Below are positions 11,441 through 22,320 of a stretch of DNA of 64,000 nt, piece after piece. The stretch is taken from positions 56,625,078 to 56,689,077 of the forward strand of contig CM055103.1 in assembly GCA_029204225.1 (NCBI GenBank), given 5' to 3'. The DNA is from Diphasiastrum complanatum. Taxonomy: Eukaryota > Streptophyta > Lycopodiopsida > Lycopodiales > Lycopodiaceae. The number at the start of each line of letters is the position of its first letter. The stretch's first letter is position 1. The position numbers and the translations under genes were made by a program. The notes beneath the pieces were generated by a model. It saw nothing but the letters and a program-made list of their open reading frames with translations, had not been told where the DNA came from and did no database searches.

Positions 11441-11564
11441 CCATGATCTCCCATAACTCTTTCTCTATCAAAATGCTCTTCATTTTGAATTTCTAGATGT
11501 TGTAGTTAGAAGCCCCATCAAGTTTGCTTGCATCGCCCAAAATTGCCTCATTGATGTTTGCCAT
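11441..11564 (-). pseudogene. Copia A gag, N-terminal part
   Basis: Starting from ATG at 11564, the frame reads MANINEAILGDASKLDGASN, then YNI-stop-KFKMK and IEKELWEIM, up to the copia B insertion. The continuation is AGIEFRP at 5004. Dropping B and one CCAT copy leaves the reading frame exactly continuous. The stop TAG replaces the Trp normally found in the YxxWKFKM motif of copia gag, so A was already dead or died separately. No primer site was found upstream. Confidence 0.85.
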
Positions 11565-12440
11565 TTCCAAACTGCTTGAAACTTCACCTGTAGGCTAAAA
11601 AGTGTATGCCAAAGCCAACTGTGATGTCAGAAATAAAAAATAATGATCTGCAGATTTTGGCTTACTAGGCCACCCGCCGCTCTTCGTCAAATTGGAAGCC
11701 AAACTGTCATCGCTTTCCGAAATGCTTCTCATCGCCAACTCCCAACTACATGTCCAGTGGAATGGTGAAATCACTTCTAGTGCTCCGAACACTTTCTCTG
11801 CAGCAATCACTCTGTTTTGACATACCGTACTTGCAGGTACAGTCAAAGTGCCCTTCATTTGGAGGCTATAGCCTTTTGTTTGGCCAAAATAGGCTAAAGG
11901 AGGTGAAAATAAGGGCACCTTGAGTTTTTGAACTATTTCTTCAGTGTGAAGAAATTTCACCCTTCAAAAAAGCTTAGGACCCAACAATTACTTGAATTTG
12001 AAAATTTTTAAAGAAAGGAAGGCCTATTTTGCCTTTCAATTCTTCAGGGCCCTTTGAAAGCCCATCTAAGGGTGGTCCTCCATCCTGTGGCCCACGTTCT
12101 TCCCTGAGAACTCTATCTTGGTCGTTGATTTATTGGAGGCTTATTTCGATGGCACAAAAACTATTTGGGCATTGAAGCCCACTCCCCCACGCGCCAAGAA
12201 CCTTTAACTGCTACATGCCTAACCCAGCTGGCCGCACGCGATGTCTGCGCCTCTCTCCTCCTCCTCTCTTTACCTTCCTTCTTTGCTTTCAAGGGTTTCT
12301 GGCATGGTGGCTGCTCTCGTTGATCTGATCCACCGCTCTTAACTCTCCACGGCCTCCCACGGCTGATTGTCAGTCTCTTTATAGCATCAGGGCTCTCTGT
12401 TGTAGATTCTTACAACTCACAAAAAGGTTTCTTATAGCCA
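11565..12440. other. Upstream flank of copia A; no gene recognised
   Basis: A 121-codon minus-strand frame (11595-11960) has no recognisable domain. On the minus strand a TATAAAG box occurs near 12376-12382, followed by CT/GA-rich sequence, so this may be the old LTR of copia A. I found no matching second LTR and no tRNA primer site to prove it. Confidence 0.35.
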
Positions 12441-12461
12441 AAGATTTAGCTCAAAGTTTCG

Positions 12462-12850
12462 TCATATGCAGGATCGTCGTTTTAGGTACCAATATTTGCG
12501 CGAGCTTGAAGGGTGACCAGCCAAGTTGTTGCAAAGTTTCATGTTTTGAGATTTGTACATTTTGATATAAAACTTCTCTAATCTATTTGCAATTGAACGA
12601 TCTTCGACAATTTCTAGTATGTCAACATGAAAGACATCAAAAAAACTAGAATGTGTCTTGGACAAAAGCATTTTCTTGGGTGGTTTGTGAGCGTGTTCAT
12701 GCACACGCTTATTTAAGTCGGTAGTTTGTCCGATGTAAATCAACTTGCCGACACGTGATGCTATTTTGTATAGTGTGATGTGCTTGTTCGTGGCCTTTTT
12801 GAAGGTGGAGGCGAGGCGTCTTGCAAGAAAAATGTCTTTTCATTATGAAG
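12462..12850 (-). pseudogene. GIY-YIG nuclease domain
   Basis: The frame is open from about 12842 down to 12462 and reads ITLYKIASRVGKLIYIGQTT, then DLNKRVHEH and later NRLEKFYIKMY and KLCNNLAG. This is the GIY-YIG fold: the LYKI and YIG tyrosines, the Arg in NKR, the catalytic Glu in LEKFYI and the Asn near the C-terminus all have counterparts. Such domains cut DNA in homing endonucleases, UvrC and Penelope-like retroelements. It lies on the same strand as, and downstream of, the Helitron helicase. I find no reverse transcriptase beside it. No strong start codon; Met at 12743 would truncate the first motif. Origin unresolved. Confidence 0.75.
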
Positions 12851-13063
12851 TTTTTCATGGTGGAACAAGATTCGTGTGAAATTGAAGAACATAGCTTATA
12901 CTTTTGCATGCATACCTCGATGCTGGAAGATGGTGGTTGAGTTGTTTGTTGCAAAATTTGGAGATCCATGGGCTGCTATTTGTCAGTATGCAATGAATAT
13001 TTAGGTGTGCAATAAGTTGCATGCATAACGCAACGTAATTTAGAGTTGTTGCAAATTGCAAAC

Positions 13064-14090
13064 CTATGAATTAGTCGCTGCAACGGTTGGTGTGACAAGG
13101 ATTTCTCTCTGGAGGATTTTCAACACAGTTTCAATGGAGATTGGGCCATCAGTGAGGCGCACTCCTGTTTCTGAGATGTGCCCAAGCTGTCTGCCAAGAT
13201 CATTTTGAATAGCAGTTAATTCTGCACGAGTCATTCCTCTCCAATCAGAAATTGCAATATTATATCCAAAGTGCAAATTCCGGATTGCATAATATCCCTT
13301 GTCACAGTGGGCCTCGAAGTGCTGAATAGCAGCTCGATTTGTTTGTATCGAGCTTGGAATTGAAATCGCAAATAGCTTGTAAAAATGCTTTAGAAATCCT
13401 GAAAACAGAATATGGAAATCATCATATTTTCATAAGATGAAAATGTTAATAACAAACACCATAAAAAAATGTGCACAAAAAGAAAAGAAATACAAGTTTG
13501 TACCTTCCGATAGGATCTCCATGATGTTGATGCACATAAGCTTCTCTAGCATGCTTTTGTGATGTAATAAAGGTGCTCATTGTGTAGCTGCTATGGAAGC
13601 CATTTTTGTATTCGCTCGGTTCAATTCCACATGCATTCAAGAGAAACATCTGTCGTGTGGAGAGATAAATACGTACCTCATCCAGTTGCTCGGAGGTCAC
13701 AAGTTGTGATGTTCTTGTTTTCTCTTTCAGTTTTTGAAATAGCTATCAAAGAATTTGAGAATATCAATTGTTGTCATAGAATAGAAAGCAAAAAAGTTGT
13801 GCATATATTTTTTGGGACATTGCATTTACACAAATGAACAAAAAGGAAATAATGTACCTCTTCCGCCTCTGTAATTTCATGTGTTGTCATGTCAATGACC
13901 TGTTTTTAAACAAAAGGAAAAAATGGCAAAACATGTGCTTTATGTATGGAACACGAAAAATAAATACTAAAAACAAATTTAAGAAAGTGCACGCACCTGG
14001 TTCAATCCCATGAAAGGCATGACATCGAAGTTGTATTGGTAAATGAAAATTACATTGGTGAAATGGTTTCTTGGCTTACAATACGTGGCA
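13064..14090 (-). pseudogene. Spliced-looking gene fragment inside the Helitron, family unknown
   Basis: Consistent exons are joined by GT-AG introns: exon to 13997, intron 13996-13900 (97 bp), exon 13899-13858 (14 codons, VIDMTTHEITEAEE), intron 13857-13743 (115 bp), exon 13742-13504, intron 13503-13399 (105 bp), last exon 13398-13064. The first three exons join in one frame (MPFMGLNQ, then VIDMTTHE, then LFQKLKEKTRTSQ). The last exon's long frame (RNLHFGYNIAISDWRGMTRA) is one base out of phase with the splice, suggesting one indel. I do not recognise the family. Its first exon begins where the helicase similarity ends, so it may be a captured host gene or an extra C-terminal part. Confidence 0.55.
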
Positions 14091-14094
14091 CTGG

Positions 14095-15600
14095 ATCAAA
14101 ATCGTCAGGAGTCAATCTACGTGTGATGAATATGTGTTCTCGTTTGGTGACTCAGGACAACATCACATACATTAGGCTTGGACTGAATGTTTTTTGAATA
14201 TCAAGTATGGCGGTGCGATGGATCGTTGTGCCTTGTGATTTATGGGCTGTGATAGCATATGCCAATTTCAGTGGGAAGGTACATTTATAGTAGGTTTTTG
14301 AATCATATCTAATTTTGCGCACTGTGGATGGAGTGATTTTTATTTTTTTATTGGTTGCATTGAGTTTTATCGTAATAGAGTCTATTTCCTTGTCATTTTT
14401 AGACTAGATGAAGTCTTCGATTGTTCCCGTTGCTCCATTCACAACGCCATTTTGTATGTCCAAATTTGAAAGAATTATTATTTTTGCATTCTTGGCAATT
14501 TCTTCTAGTTGGTGGAATGTATGATCTTCAAGCCATGATTTCAAGTCCGTGTTGTCTGCTGCATTTGTTTTCATGGGCACTTTCGTAATGTCATTTTCTT
14601 GAAAGATTTTTTGCAATGCATATTTGTTATATTTTCTTACATTTTCTTTGTGTGTACATATGATAGTGACATCAGAGTTGACCATTTGGAAGAGTTGGTC
14701 TTCTGGAACAATTTGTCTGTTTAACGTATTGTCAATCTCTTGAAATGTGGGTTTTCGAAATCTTATCGTGTTAAAAAATGATAGGTACAAGGTGTCAGAT
14801 GAATGTCTAATAGAGTGACTCAAATGCTATTGAGTAGCCATTTTCCAATATACAGATGTCGAAATGTGACATGTTGAGCATAGACTTTCTGTTCGATGTC
14901 TGCATATTACTGGCAATAGTACATGATCACCGACTAATAATAAAATATAATTTTTAAAAGGTGCATTGCATGGGGTGGATTTTATTTGATTTATTTGATG
15001 CACAACAAGCCGTAATGTCTGTGCGGTTATCATGAACATCTCATCGATAATGATATATTCAGCAACAAGTATTGTTATGAAACGTATGTCAGTTGGCATT
15101 AAATTTCGTACGTATAAGCCATTGACAATGATGGAAAACATGTTGTGCATTGTTGTTGCACGTTTGCTAAGTCTTGATGCAACGACACCAATAGTAGCAC
15201 AAAGCAACACGGGTCTGTTCCATTTGTCAAGTGAGTACGCTAGATACTTTATGAAATGTGTTTTTCCACTTCCAGGTGTACCCGAAAGCACAAAAATACC
15301 TGAAGTTTCTGATATCAAAAGTGAGTAGATATTTTCTTGTTCCGTTGTGAACGAGGTATTTCCAAAAGATTCAAATTCGTGTACAATACCCAATGCATCC
15401 TTGGTATCTTTCGCCAAAGGTGTCACATTGTCATCTACTTGTTCAGATACAACTTGAAATAGAGAGTCACATGAAAATGATTTGTGTTGCAATAGAATGT
15501 TCACGATCTGTTGTCGCTGCTCATCTTGCAGCATCTGTTTATTTGTATAATCCTGAACATAGCATTCAATATCTTTCTCGCTTCGAATGATATCACGCAA
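14095..15600 (-). pseudogene. Helitron PIF1-type helicase domain
   Basis: Minus strand, reading leftward: FTTEQENIYSLL, Walker A GTPGSGKTHFIKYLAY, ATIGVVASRL, Walker B YIIIDEMFM, then after an in-frame stop near 14824 DVTIICTHKENVRKYNKYAL and LSNLDIQNGVVNGATG. It continues past the next stop (14404) with FPLKLAYAITAHKSQGTTI and YVMLS-stop-VTKREHIF, where TGA sits at the Arg of the usual LSRV motif. The PIF1 helicase unwinds DNA during Helitron rolling-circle transposition. Three stops, no recent function. Compared with typical RepHel proteins the order and motifs are complete. Confidence 0.9.
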
Positions 15601-15755
15601 TATGCATTATGTGTAATAAGATCCATCTTTGTTGACGGAGCTCAAAAGCTCTCTTTCTTTTCGAAATTCGCATTTTTCCAACAATATGTTAAAAAAAATC
15701 CTTCAGTTTGATATGCTGGATGGTAATTTGTGAATCTGACTATTCTATTGTTTTT

Positions 15756-17400
15756 TTATATATAGTATTCTAGCTGATCAATATATAGTTCTTTTTGAAG
15801 TGATCTTTTATTTTTGGTCACAATGAATTGATGCCAATAGTTACAAAAAGTAATGTTTTCGAGGACTTCGGGCCTAAATGTGTAGATATCAATTGGATGC
15901 AATAAGATTGTGTTGTTAAAACTGACAAATTTGCGACGCATTTCTGGTGGTGAACTATCGATGTATTGGATTGTTTCACTTCTCTTGATGACAGGGATTT
16001 GCAAACACATGAAACTAATTTCTGGTAATCATATCGGTTTTGTCAAGACATAACTAGATATCAATTTCAACAAGTTTTCATCTGAATGATTCAATCCTAT
16101 TCCTTTGGCATCAGTAGCATTCAGGTTCAATGATCCTATAGGTTCTGATTTTATTGCGTATTTTAAAACATAGTATGACCAACCCGTGTTTGTGATTCGT
16201 TGTAGATTCATGTGTGCTTGCCATAACAAAAGCATTGTCGGGTGATAGGGTACCACATTTCGATCTTCGTACCTTGGCCGAAAATATTTCCATCGTTCAG
16301 TTTTGGTGTCCAACTTAGTACAAGATACACATGGGTCAAATGAAAATCCATATTTACAAGTCTTTGCAGTTTTGGGACTATTTTTTATTGCGCAAGAGGA
16401 TCGACAATGGTGTATCTGTTTTCGCACAACAAGCTCGTATAGTTGTTTATGAGCTGGGTTCAATGGAATCTCAAATTTTTTGTTGTTTGATTCATATTTG
16501 ACAGGAATAAATGCACTGATTTCATTTTCGATTCTTGTAACATCTTTTTTTTTTTAACCATAACATGATGTGCGCATGCACAGAAGCCCTATTTTGGAAT
16601 TCATAGTGTAACATATAATGTTTGACACGGCCTAGAATTGCCTTTCTGGAAAGAATGAATGTTTCCATGAACATGTCTAGTTTCTTAACAAAAAGCATTG
16701 AACATTCAACTAGGCAATTTCTCCAATCAAAATTCTTGTTGTATTTTCTCACAAACTCTTCTATTTTTGCAATCTCCACCCATCACAGCTAGTGGTTTCA
16801 TCGCTTGTCAATGTTAGAAAGAAATCTGGCAAGCCCCAATATCTCACCATTGCTAGCAAGTCCTTGAAATTCCGTCTATGCCATGATGGTGTTCCAGGGA
16901 TCTCGCGTGGCAAAGTGAATTTCAAAACGTTTCTGAAAATCTCTTTCTCATTTGCATGTGGATGTTTTGTTGCAAAATCAATTATGTCTTTTTGCAACAC
17001 AATAGATGGCACTTTTGTTGTGATCAAAATTGCTTGTCCTATTTGATACATGACAAGTAAATATGGTGGGAATAATGGCGAGAATAGTGTGGCGACTCTC
17101 ATTTTTATGTAATCTATATAACGTATTTTGCCATCATAATACCCATGTCCAAATGGAAACAAGAATGGAAAGATTGCATTTTCTAGAGTGATAAATAATT
17201 TTTCTCCAAGCAGGAATGGCAAGCCAGATATGTTAGTTTTGAATATTGATGTTTCGTTTCTTCCATGTGTCAAATCCCTTATTTGTAAACTTGAATATGT
17301 ATATATGTCATTTTTTTGAATGTCATGTGCTTTGCTACAAGGCGTTATGTCTTTTAACAATAAGTACACTCGTTCAAATGGATCACTTTGCATGTTTTAA
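15756..17400 (-). pseudogene. Helitron Rep domain (HUH, two-tyrosine)
   Basis: Order on the minus strand: Helitron-like N-terminal domain (ENAIFPFLFPFGHGYYDGKI, RYWGLPDFFLTLTSDE), then VKKLDMFMETFILSRK and the HUH motif YEFQNRASVHAHIMLW (16.6 kb), then RPRYEDRNVVPYHP and WSYYVLKYAIK, where two tyrosines spaced by three residues with lysines form the active site, then SYVLTKPI-stop-LPEISFMCLQIPVIKR and SSPPEMRRKF. Rep nicks and rejoins single strands. At least two frameshifts (near 16.75 and 16.5 kb; another near 15.6 kb to the helicase) and stops inactivate it. Confidence 0.9.
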
Positions 17401-17499
17401 AATCTATCCATTTCTGTGTCCAACATTTTTTCAACTGATGGTAGAGATATGAATGGCAAGCTCTGAGTCTAAGAGGCATATTCATATAAACTCAAAAGT

Positions 17500-18210
17500 G
17501 TTTGCAAGATTGGATTACGCAAAATATTCTGTTCTAAAACATTTCATATCTCAATTGTATCATGATTCCTATCGTATCTGCTCAAATTGCAAGCAATAAG
17601 ATTGTCAAATAGTGATCTTTTTTCAATACGCCCTGTCACAAACAAGAAAATGCGGCGCATGACATCTACTGAAACATCTATGATCGACAACAATAGCAAG
17701 TTCGATACATGTATTTTTAGAATGGTTTGTATATATGTAGGAGAGAAAAAAGACTACGTATTTGATACGATTTGGATAAGCCTTACATAAAGGACATGTA
17801 TGCCAACTCGTTTGGTTGTCATTTGCATATGTATACTCCCACATAAATGTGTTGGCTATTGCATATGGTGGGATAGCTCGACCCATATTCTTAGCTTTCA
17901 TGTCTTTCTTTTGGTTAAAAAACGTGATACTTCCGCATATCGAACAACACTTCATTAAGCCAAGGATTTCATCGCAAATATTTTTCCATAGATTTTAAAA
18001 CTAGCGATGTCGAACCACCCATCAGAGTAAGGAGCAAATATTGTTTTTTTTTTTTTCCATGATTTTTTCTTTGGCTGCTTTGCGTCTTTCATTCAATGTG
18101 CGGCTTGATCGTAAATATGATGGTTTTTGCATTGTCTATAATAGATTTATAATGGGAGATGCAAAGGTGAATCAAAGAATTGGGACTAGTTTTCAAATTT
18201 TTGTAGATAT
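17500..18210 (-). pseudogene. Helitron RepHel N-terminal zinc-finger-like region
   Basis: The frame at 17955-17623 has a CSICG pair, a TCPLCKAYPNRI pair and further Cys/His, like the N-terminal zinc region of plant Helitron replicases. Further upstream a basic stretch (LNERRKAAKEKIMEKK, near 18060-18110) resembles the basic leader of those proteins. Several frame breaks. The Helitron 5' TC end should lie to the right, perhaps 18.2-18.6 kb, but I could not place it. Confidence 0.6.
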
Positions 18211-18880
18211 CAATTTGCAAGCTGCTATCTTCTGCTTTTTGCCAATCTTTTCGCAATTATAATTCGGGAGATTCATATGTATCTCAAATCTATGAAGCTA
18301 ATTTGCTTTCCATCTTCGTGAGCTATTCAATCACATGCATTTTGACAATCAGCTGATGAGAATTCAAAACCATATCAAGATACACTTGGAATAGCTCTTG
18401 TGTGTACATAGATGACTCTAAAGTCGAGGTCTTGTTGTCAAAAGAGGGATTTCAGAACTCTATCACTTGTATTGTTCTATCGACAATTCAAGTAGGGCCA
18501 GGATTTTTTTATGCATTTGAATGACCTTTTCATCTCAAATGACATTGTTCATCATGTAACATTGGATCGAATTTGCAGACATTGATGTTCTATGATTGTC
18601 AATTTTGAAGAGAATGAAGTAATTCCTTTTACAATTGCAATATCTAACGAATAAGAATAGTTTAAATTTCAATTCGGAATCAATTTTAGAAATGGAATCC
18701 TAAATGGATATAAAGGTAAGGAAATTGAATGCGCACGAGAAAAGCGTATAGTTTTTCATAAAGGGATCTAAGTCACTGCTAGCAATGAATTGTAAAGGTT
18801 CAGATAGATTCAAAATTGGTCTTATCAGTTTAATTTATCGTAGGAGGTGAATCATTGAGGACTCTCTCCAAATGCCATTG

Positions 18881-18917
18881 GAGAGCCACATGAACCTAAA
18901 GTCTCATGTGTGGTTTT
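18881..18917 (+). ncRNA. Group II intron domain V (plastid ndhA intron, nuclear copy)
   Basis: GAGAGCCACATGA ... TCATGTGTGGTTTTG folds like the conserved domain V of plastid group II introns (GAGCCGTATGA ... TCATGTACGGTTCTG). It lies about 50 bases upstream of the start of ndhA exon 2, where it should be. Substitutions have occurred on both stem arms. The intron's upstream part fades out near 18.6 kb. Confidence 0.8.
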
Positions 18918-18968
18918 GGAATAGAGATGTTAACAGCAATGTCAATATGGACTATAATTATCTAATAG

Positions 18969-19535
18969 CTTGAATACAGTTGCTATAGTTGAAGCACAAT
19001 CTAAATATGGTTTTTGGGGATGGAATTTATCACGTCAGTCCATAGGTTTCGTAGCTTTCTTAGTTTCCTCCCTATCAGAATGTGAAAGATTGCCTTTCGA
19101 CTTACTAGAAACTAAAGAGGAATTGGTTGCGGGTTACCAAATCGAGTATTGAAATTGGTTGCGGGTTATCAGACTGAGTATTCACATATTAAATTTGACT
19201 CAGTCTATGTTGTTTCTTAACAAAGCTTACTAAGTTCCTCATTAGCTGTAACGATTTTTTATTTGGGCGAATGAAATCTTTCCGTCTCATTAGTACTAAA
19301 TTTTGGCTAGTCGGGATGGAATGTAATCAATGAAAGTAGTGGGTTTTTCAGTATCACAATACAAATCATAATTACATTAGCAAAAGCTTATTTGGTTTTG
19401 TTTATTTCTATCGCAACGACAGGGACTTTACCCAGAGTAAGAATGGATCAACTGGTTCTTGGTTGGAAATTCTTCTTGCTCATTGCTTTGGTTAATCTAT
19501 TACTAACAGCTTCTTTCGAAATTTTTCTACCATGA
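18969..19535 (+). pseudogene. ndhA: ndhA exon 2, nuclear plastid copy (NUPT)
   Basis: Encodes the C-terminal part of NADH dehydrogenase-like subunit 1: [38 protein letters not shown], later [14 protein letters not shown], ending at TGA 19533-19535. In the plastid this membrane subunit belongs to the NDH complex. Here it is broken by stops and by a 31-32 bp tandem duplication at 19122-19184 that repeats the VAGYQ-E-Y codons. The order ndhA-ndhI matches the plastid small single-copy region, so one plastid fragment was transferred. Confidence 0.92.
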
Positions 19536-19630
19536 AATATTCATTAAAATAAACTCTTACAAATGTTCAAATTGATTCAATTTGTAAGGTGAAAGACACA
19601 AACCAAATAATTCATTCCAGGATATTTAAT

Positions 19631-20202
19631 ATGTTTTTAATGGTCAAGGGACTCCAAATCTATGGTCAACAAGCAATACAAGCCGCAAAATACATTGGTC
19701 AGAGTTTCATGGTGATCCTGAATCACATGGATCATTTACCCATTACCATTCAATATCTTTACAAAAAATCAAATCCACCAGAGCGATTCCACGGACGTAT
19801 TCACTTCGAATTTGACAAATGTATTGCTTGTGAAGTATGTGTTCATGTATGTCCAATTAATTTATCTGTTGTTGATTGGGAATTCAAGAAAAACATAAGA
19901 AAGAAGCAATTAAAAAGTTACAGCATAATTGATTTGGATTTTGCATATTCTGTGGAAACTGCGTCGAGTTGTGCCCTATCAACTGTTTGTCAATGACCGA
20001 CAAATACAAATTTCCAACTCATGATCGTAATGCATTGAATCATGACCAGATTGCTCTGGGACATTTGCCCACATCATTGATTGAAGATCCTACAATTAGA
20101 GCTATTTTAGGATTAACTCGATTACCTAAAGAAATTTTAGATGGACAATCTGATTTGCAAAATGTCACCAATTTCTTGCACCAGGTTCGTATTCAAAAGT
20201 AA
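19631..20202 (+). pseudogene. ndhI: ndhI, nuclear plastid copy (NUPT)
   Basis: From ATG 19631 it reads [40 protein letters not shown] (first 4Fe-4S motif intact), [19 protein letters not shown] frameshift near 19945 moves the second cluster region to another frame ([16 protein letters not shown], then [15 protein letters not shown]), ending at 20202. NdhI carries the two iron-sulphur clusters of the plastid NDH complex. It is a nuclear relic without function. Confidence 0.92.
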
Positions 20203-21280
20203 CAATAGAATTTATTTTTTAATAATCTTCCAATACAATAACTCATACAACTCGCATTTCATTTATTTGGTACGTAGGGAAAAAATATATGAAAGCGAGA
20301 CAATTCCTTATTCAAGTCAACTGGTAAATCTGTGGTACAGAGGATTCTACTTCATTGTGAACATAACTAATTTACCAGAACCATTTCATAAGGCTATTTT
20401 GCGTAGGGGCTTGTCATACGGATGTATTAGAAATGATATGCTGGCACCGAAGATTAGGAATCGATAGATTTTCCACCAGGGCTGATCTTACTTTTAATCA
20501 AATCTAAAATGACAAAAAGAGAGGTGACAATTTTCCTCTCAAACTTATAAACTAGGAGATTCACCTTTCTATCAAACAACAATCCAATATGGAAAATGAA
20601 ATTTGAAATTGCGATTTGCAAATTGCTATGAAATATTTCAAATAGTCTACAAAGCTCGTGCATTGTTCTTCCAACTAATTGTTCATTATAGTGTCTTTAA
20701 AATCTGAGTCATGAAAATAGATTGTCACACTATCATTTTAGAAATGATTACAATGCAGAATTGATTATTCATTAATTATGTGCGTCAAAATAATCTTAGC
20801 ATGTTTCTATCACAATAGCATATATAATTGGACATTCAGTTAGAATGTTTTATGATTAAATACAATTCCTTTTTCATCTTCTTTCATATGTTATTGTGAA
20901 AAAAATTATTTATAGCCCATTAAAATGATTTATGAAAAGAAAAGCCCATTAAATCTCTAAAGTTACATAAAATTTATCGTTGATATTCATCCTTTTTTTA
21001 ATTTTAAATCTCTCGTCTAATGTTGAGGCAAACACAAAATTTTCCCGAATTGGGTGTCTGACAACAAAGAGTCAAATTAAGCTTGAAGAAATAAACGAAC
21101 TGCACGACCTAGATGAACAAATATCACTATTCCAACGCATGAAAAACAAACAACTGCAAATCAGTCTCACAAATAGTTAACAATTTAACCATTATTCATC
21201 ATCTACGATTGCTTTAATACACTTTCCTAACATGCAATTAAGTCCTTGATGCATATTGCTAATTGTTTCAAAACGAATTC
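20203..21280. other. Flank of NUPT; no gene recognised
   Basis: The 20280-20467 plus frame (ILRRGLSYGCIRNDMLAPKI) is open but I could not match it to a plastid gene. The remainder is AT-rich with no domain, primer site or repeat partner seen. Confidence 0.4.
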
Positions 21281-21283
21281 TCT

Positions 21284-21284
<1 letters not shown>

Positions 21285-21367
<83 letters not shown>
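21285..21367. repeat. (AG)n microsatellite, 83 bp
   Basis: An uninterrupted AG dinucleotide run. Any Glu-Arg repeat frame through it is an artefact. Confidence 0.99.
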
Positions 21368-21370
<3 letters not shown>

Positions 21371-21670
21371 ACTTGCAAAATGCTCAGTGCCAGATGTTAG
21401 ACCAGCTTGTATCTTGTTTCAGAACGAAGCAGTCCTGACTCCTAAACCCAATCACAGTCTTTTTGCTTGAATGTTCTGTAGTGCAGCTTTTTATTATGAT
21501 AATGCTTCTTATCTGAACTTGGGGTCCACTGTTCCCTCTCATTGAGAATATGCTCTACAAAACAACCCTACCTCTTTACTGGTTCGTTTTAATGAGCATG
21601 TAACACACACAACTAAAAGAGAACATTAAAACAAAAAATAAACAACTAATACCTAAGTAGCATTCCTAAT

Positions 21671-21972
21671 AATCCTAATCTTTTTATGAAGATGCAGTTG
21701 TAGTTTTGAAATGCATGCAGTGATAAGCAAGAAGACTTCAGCTTTTAGACTTTAAAAACTGACAAGATTTCGTTCATGCGAACCATTGCCACTAGCTACA
21801 ACAAAGTTGCATGTTGGCTAAAATCCTAATGTTTTTATCGAGATGCAGTTGTTGTTTTGAAACGCATGCAGTGAAAAGCAGGAAGACTTCAGCATTCTAG
21901 ATTTTGAAAACTGACAAGAATTCATTCATGAGAAGCATTTCCACTAGCTACAGCAAATTTTCGTGCTCGCTA
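21671..21972. repeat. Tandem duplication, unit 151 bp
   Basis: 21671-21821 and 21822-21972 share AATCCTAATNTTTTTAT, GATGCAGTTGT, CGCATGCAGTG-like words, AGGAAGACTTCAGC and CCACTAGCTACA in the same order with the same spacing. Scattered substitutions show it is old. Confidence 0.85.
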
Positions 21973-22320
21973 GTGTACCAAAAAAATAGGTGCTACTACT
22001 CCAAAAAATCCATCTGCAAAGCTCTGCTCCTCTTCTACTCCTTACAATTTTCACACTTGAAAAGAAAAATTCGCAGCTCCTTTTCTAGCAAGAACGCTTG
22101 TTCGAAAGATAGTTGTGCCATGAAAAGATTTCTGGAAACTGTACACCTGCGTGCAAAACACCTCCAAACCACTGATAATAGAGACAGAAGATGTGAATGG
22201 AAAGTAGTCGCTGATAAAAGAGAGACATAACCAGTGTTTAAAGTTTACGAACACAATTTTATGAATCTATTACTGACACTTTGTCTGGAAAAAAATAATC
22301 AATGCATGAAAAGCATCATG

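Noticed and set aside
12462-12850. GIY-YIG domain as an organelle intron homing endonuclease
   Set aside because: The surroundings are nuclear Helitron sequence and no organelle exon or intron structure is next to it; kept as unresolved origin instead.
19631-20202. Functional nuclear ndhI
   Set aside because: There is a frameshift between the two iron-sulphur motifs, no transit-peptide region, and broken ndhA alongside; a plastid DNA insertion explains everything.
21256-21438. Glu-Arg repeat protein
   Set aside because: Pure translation of the AG microsatellite.
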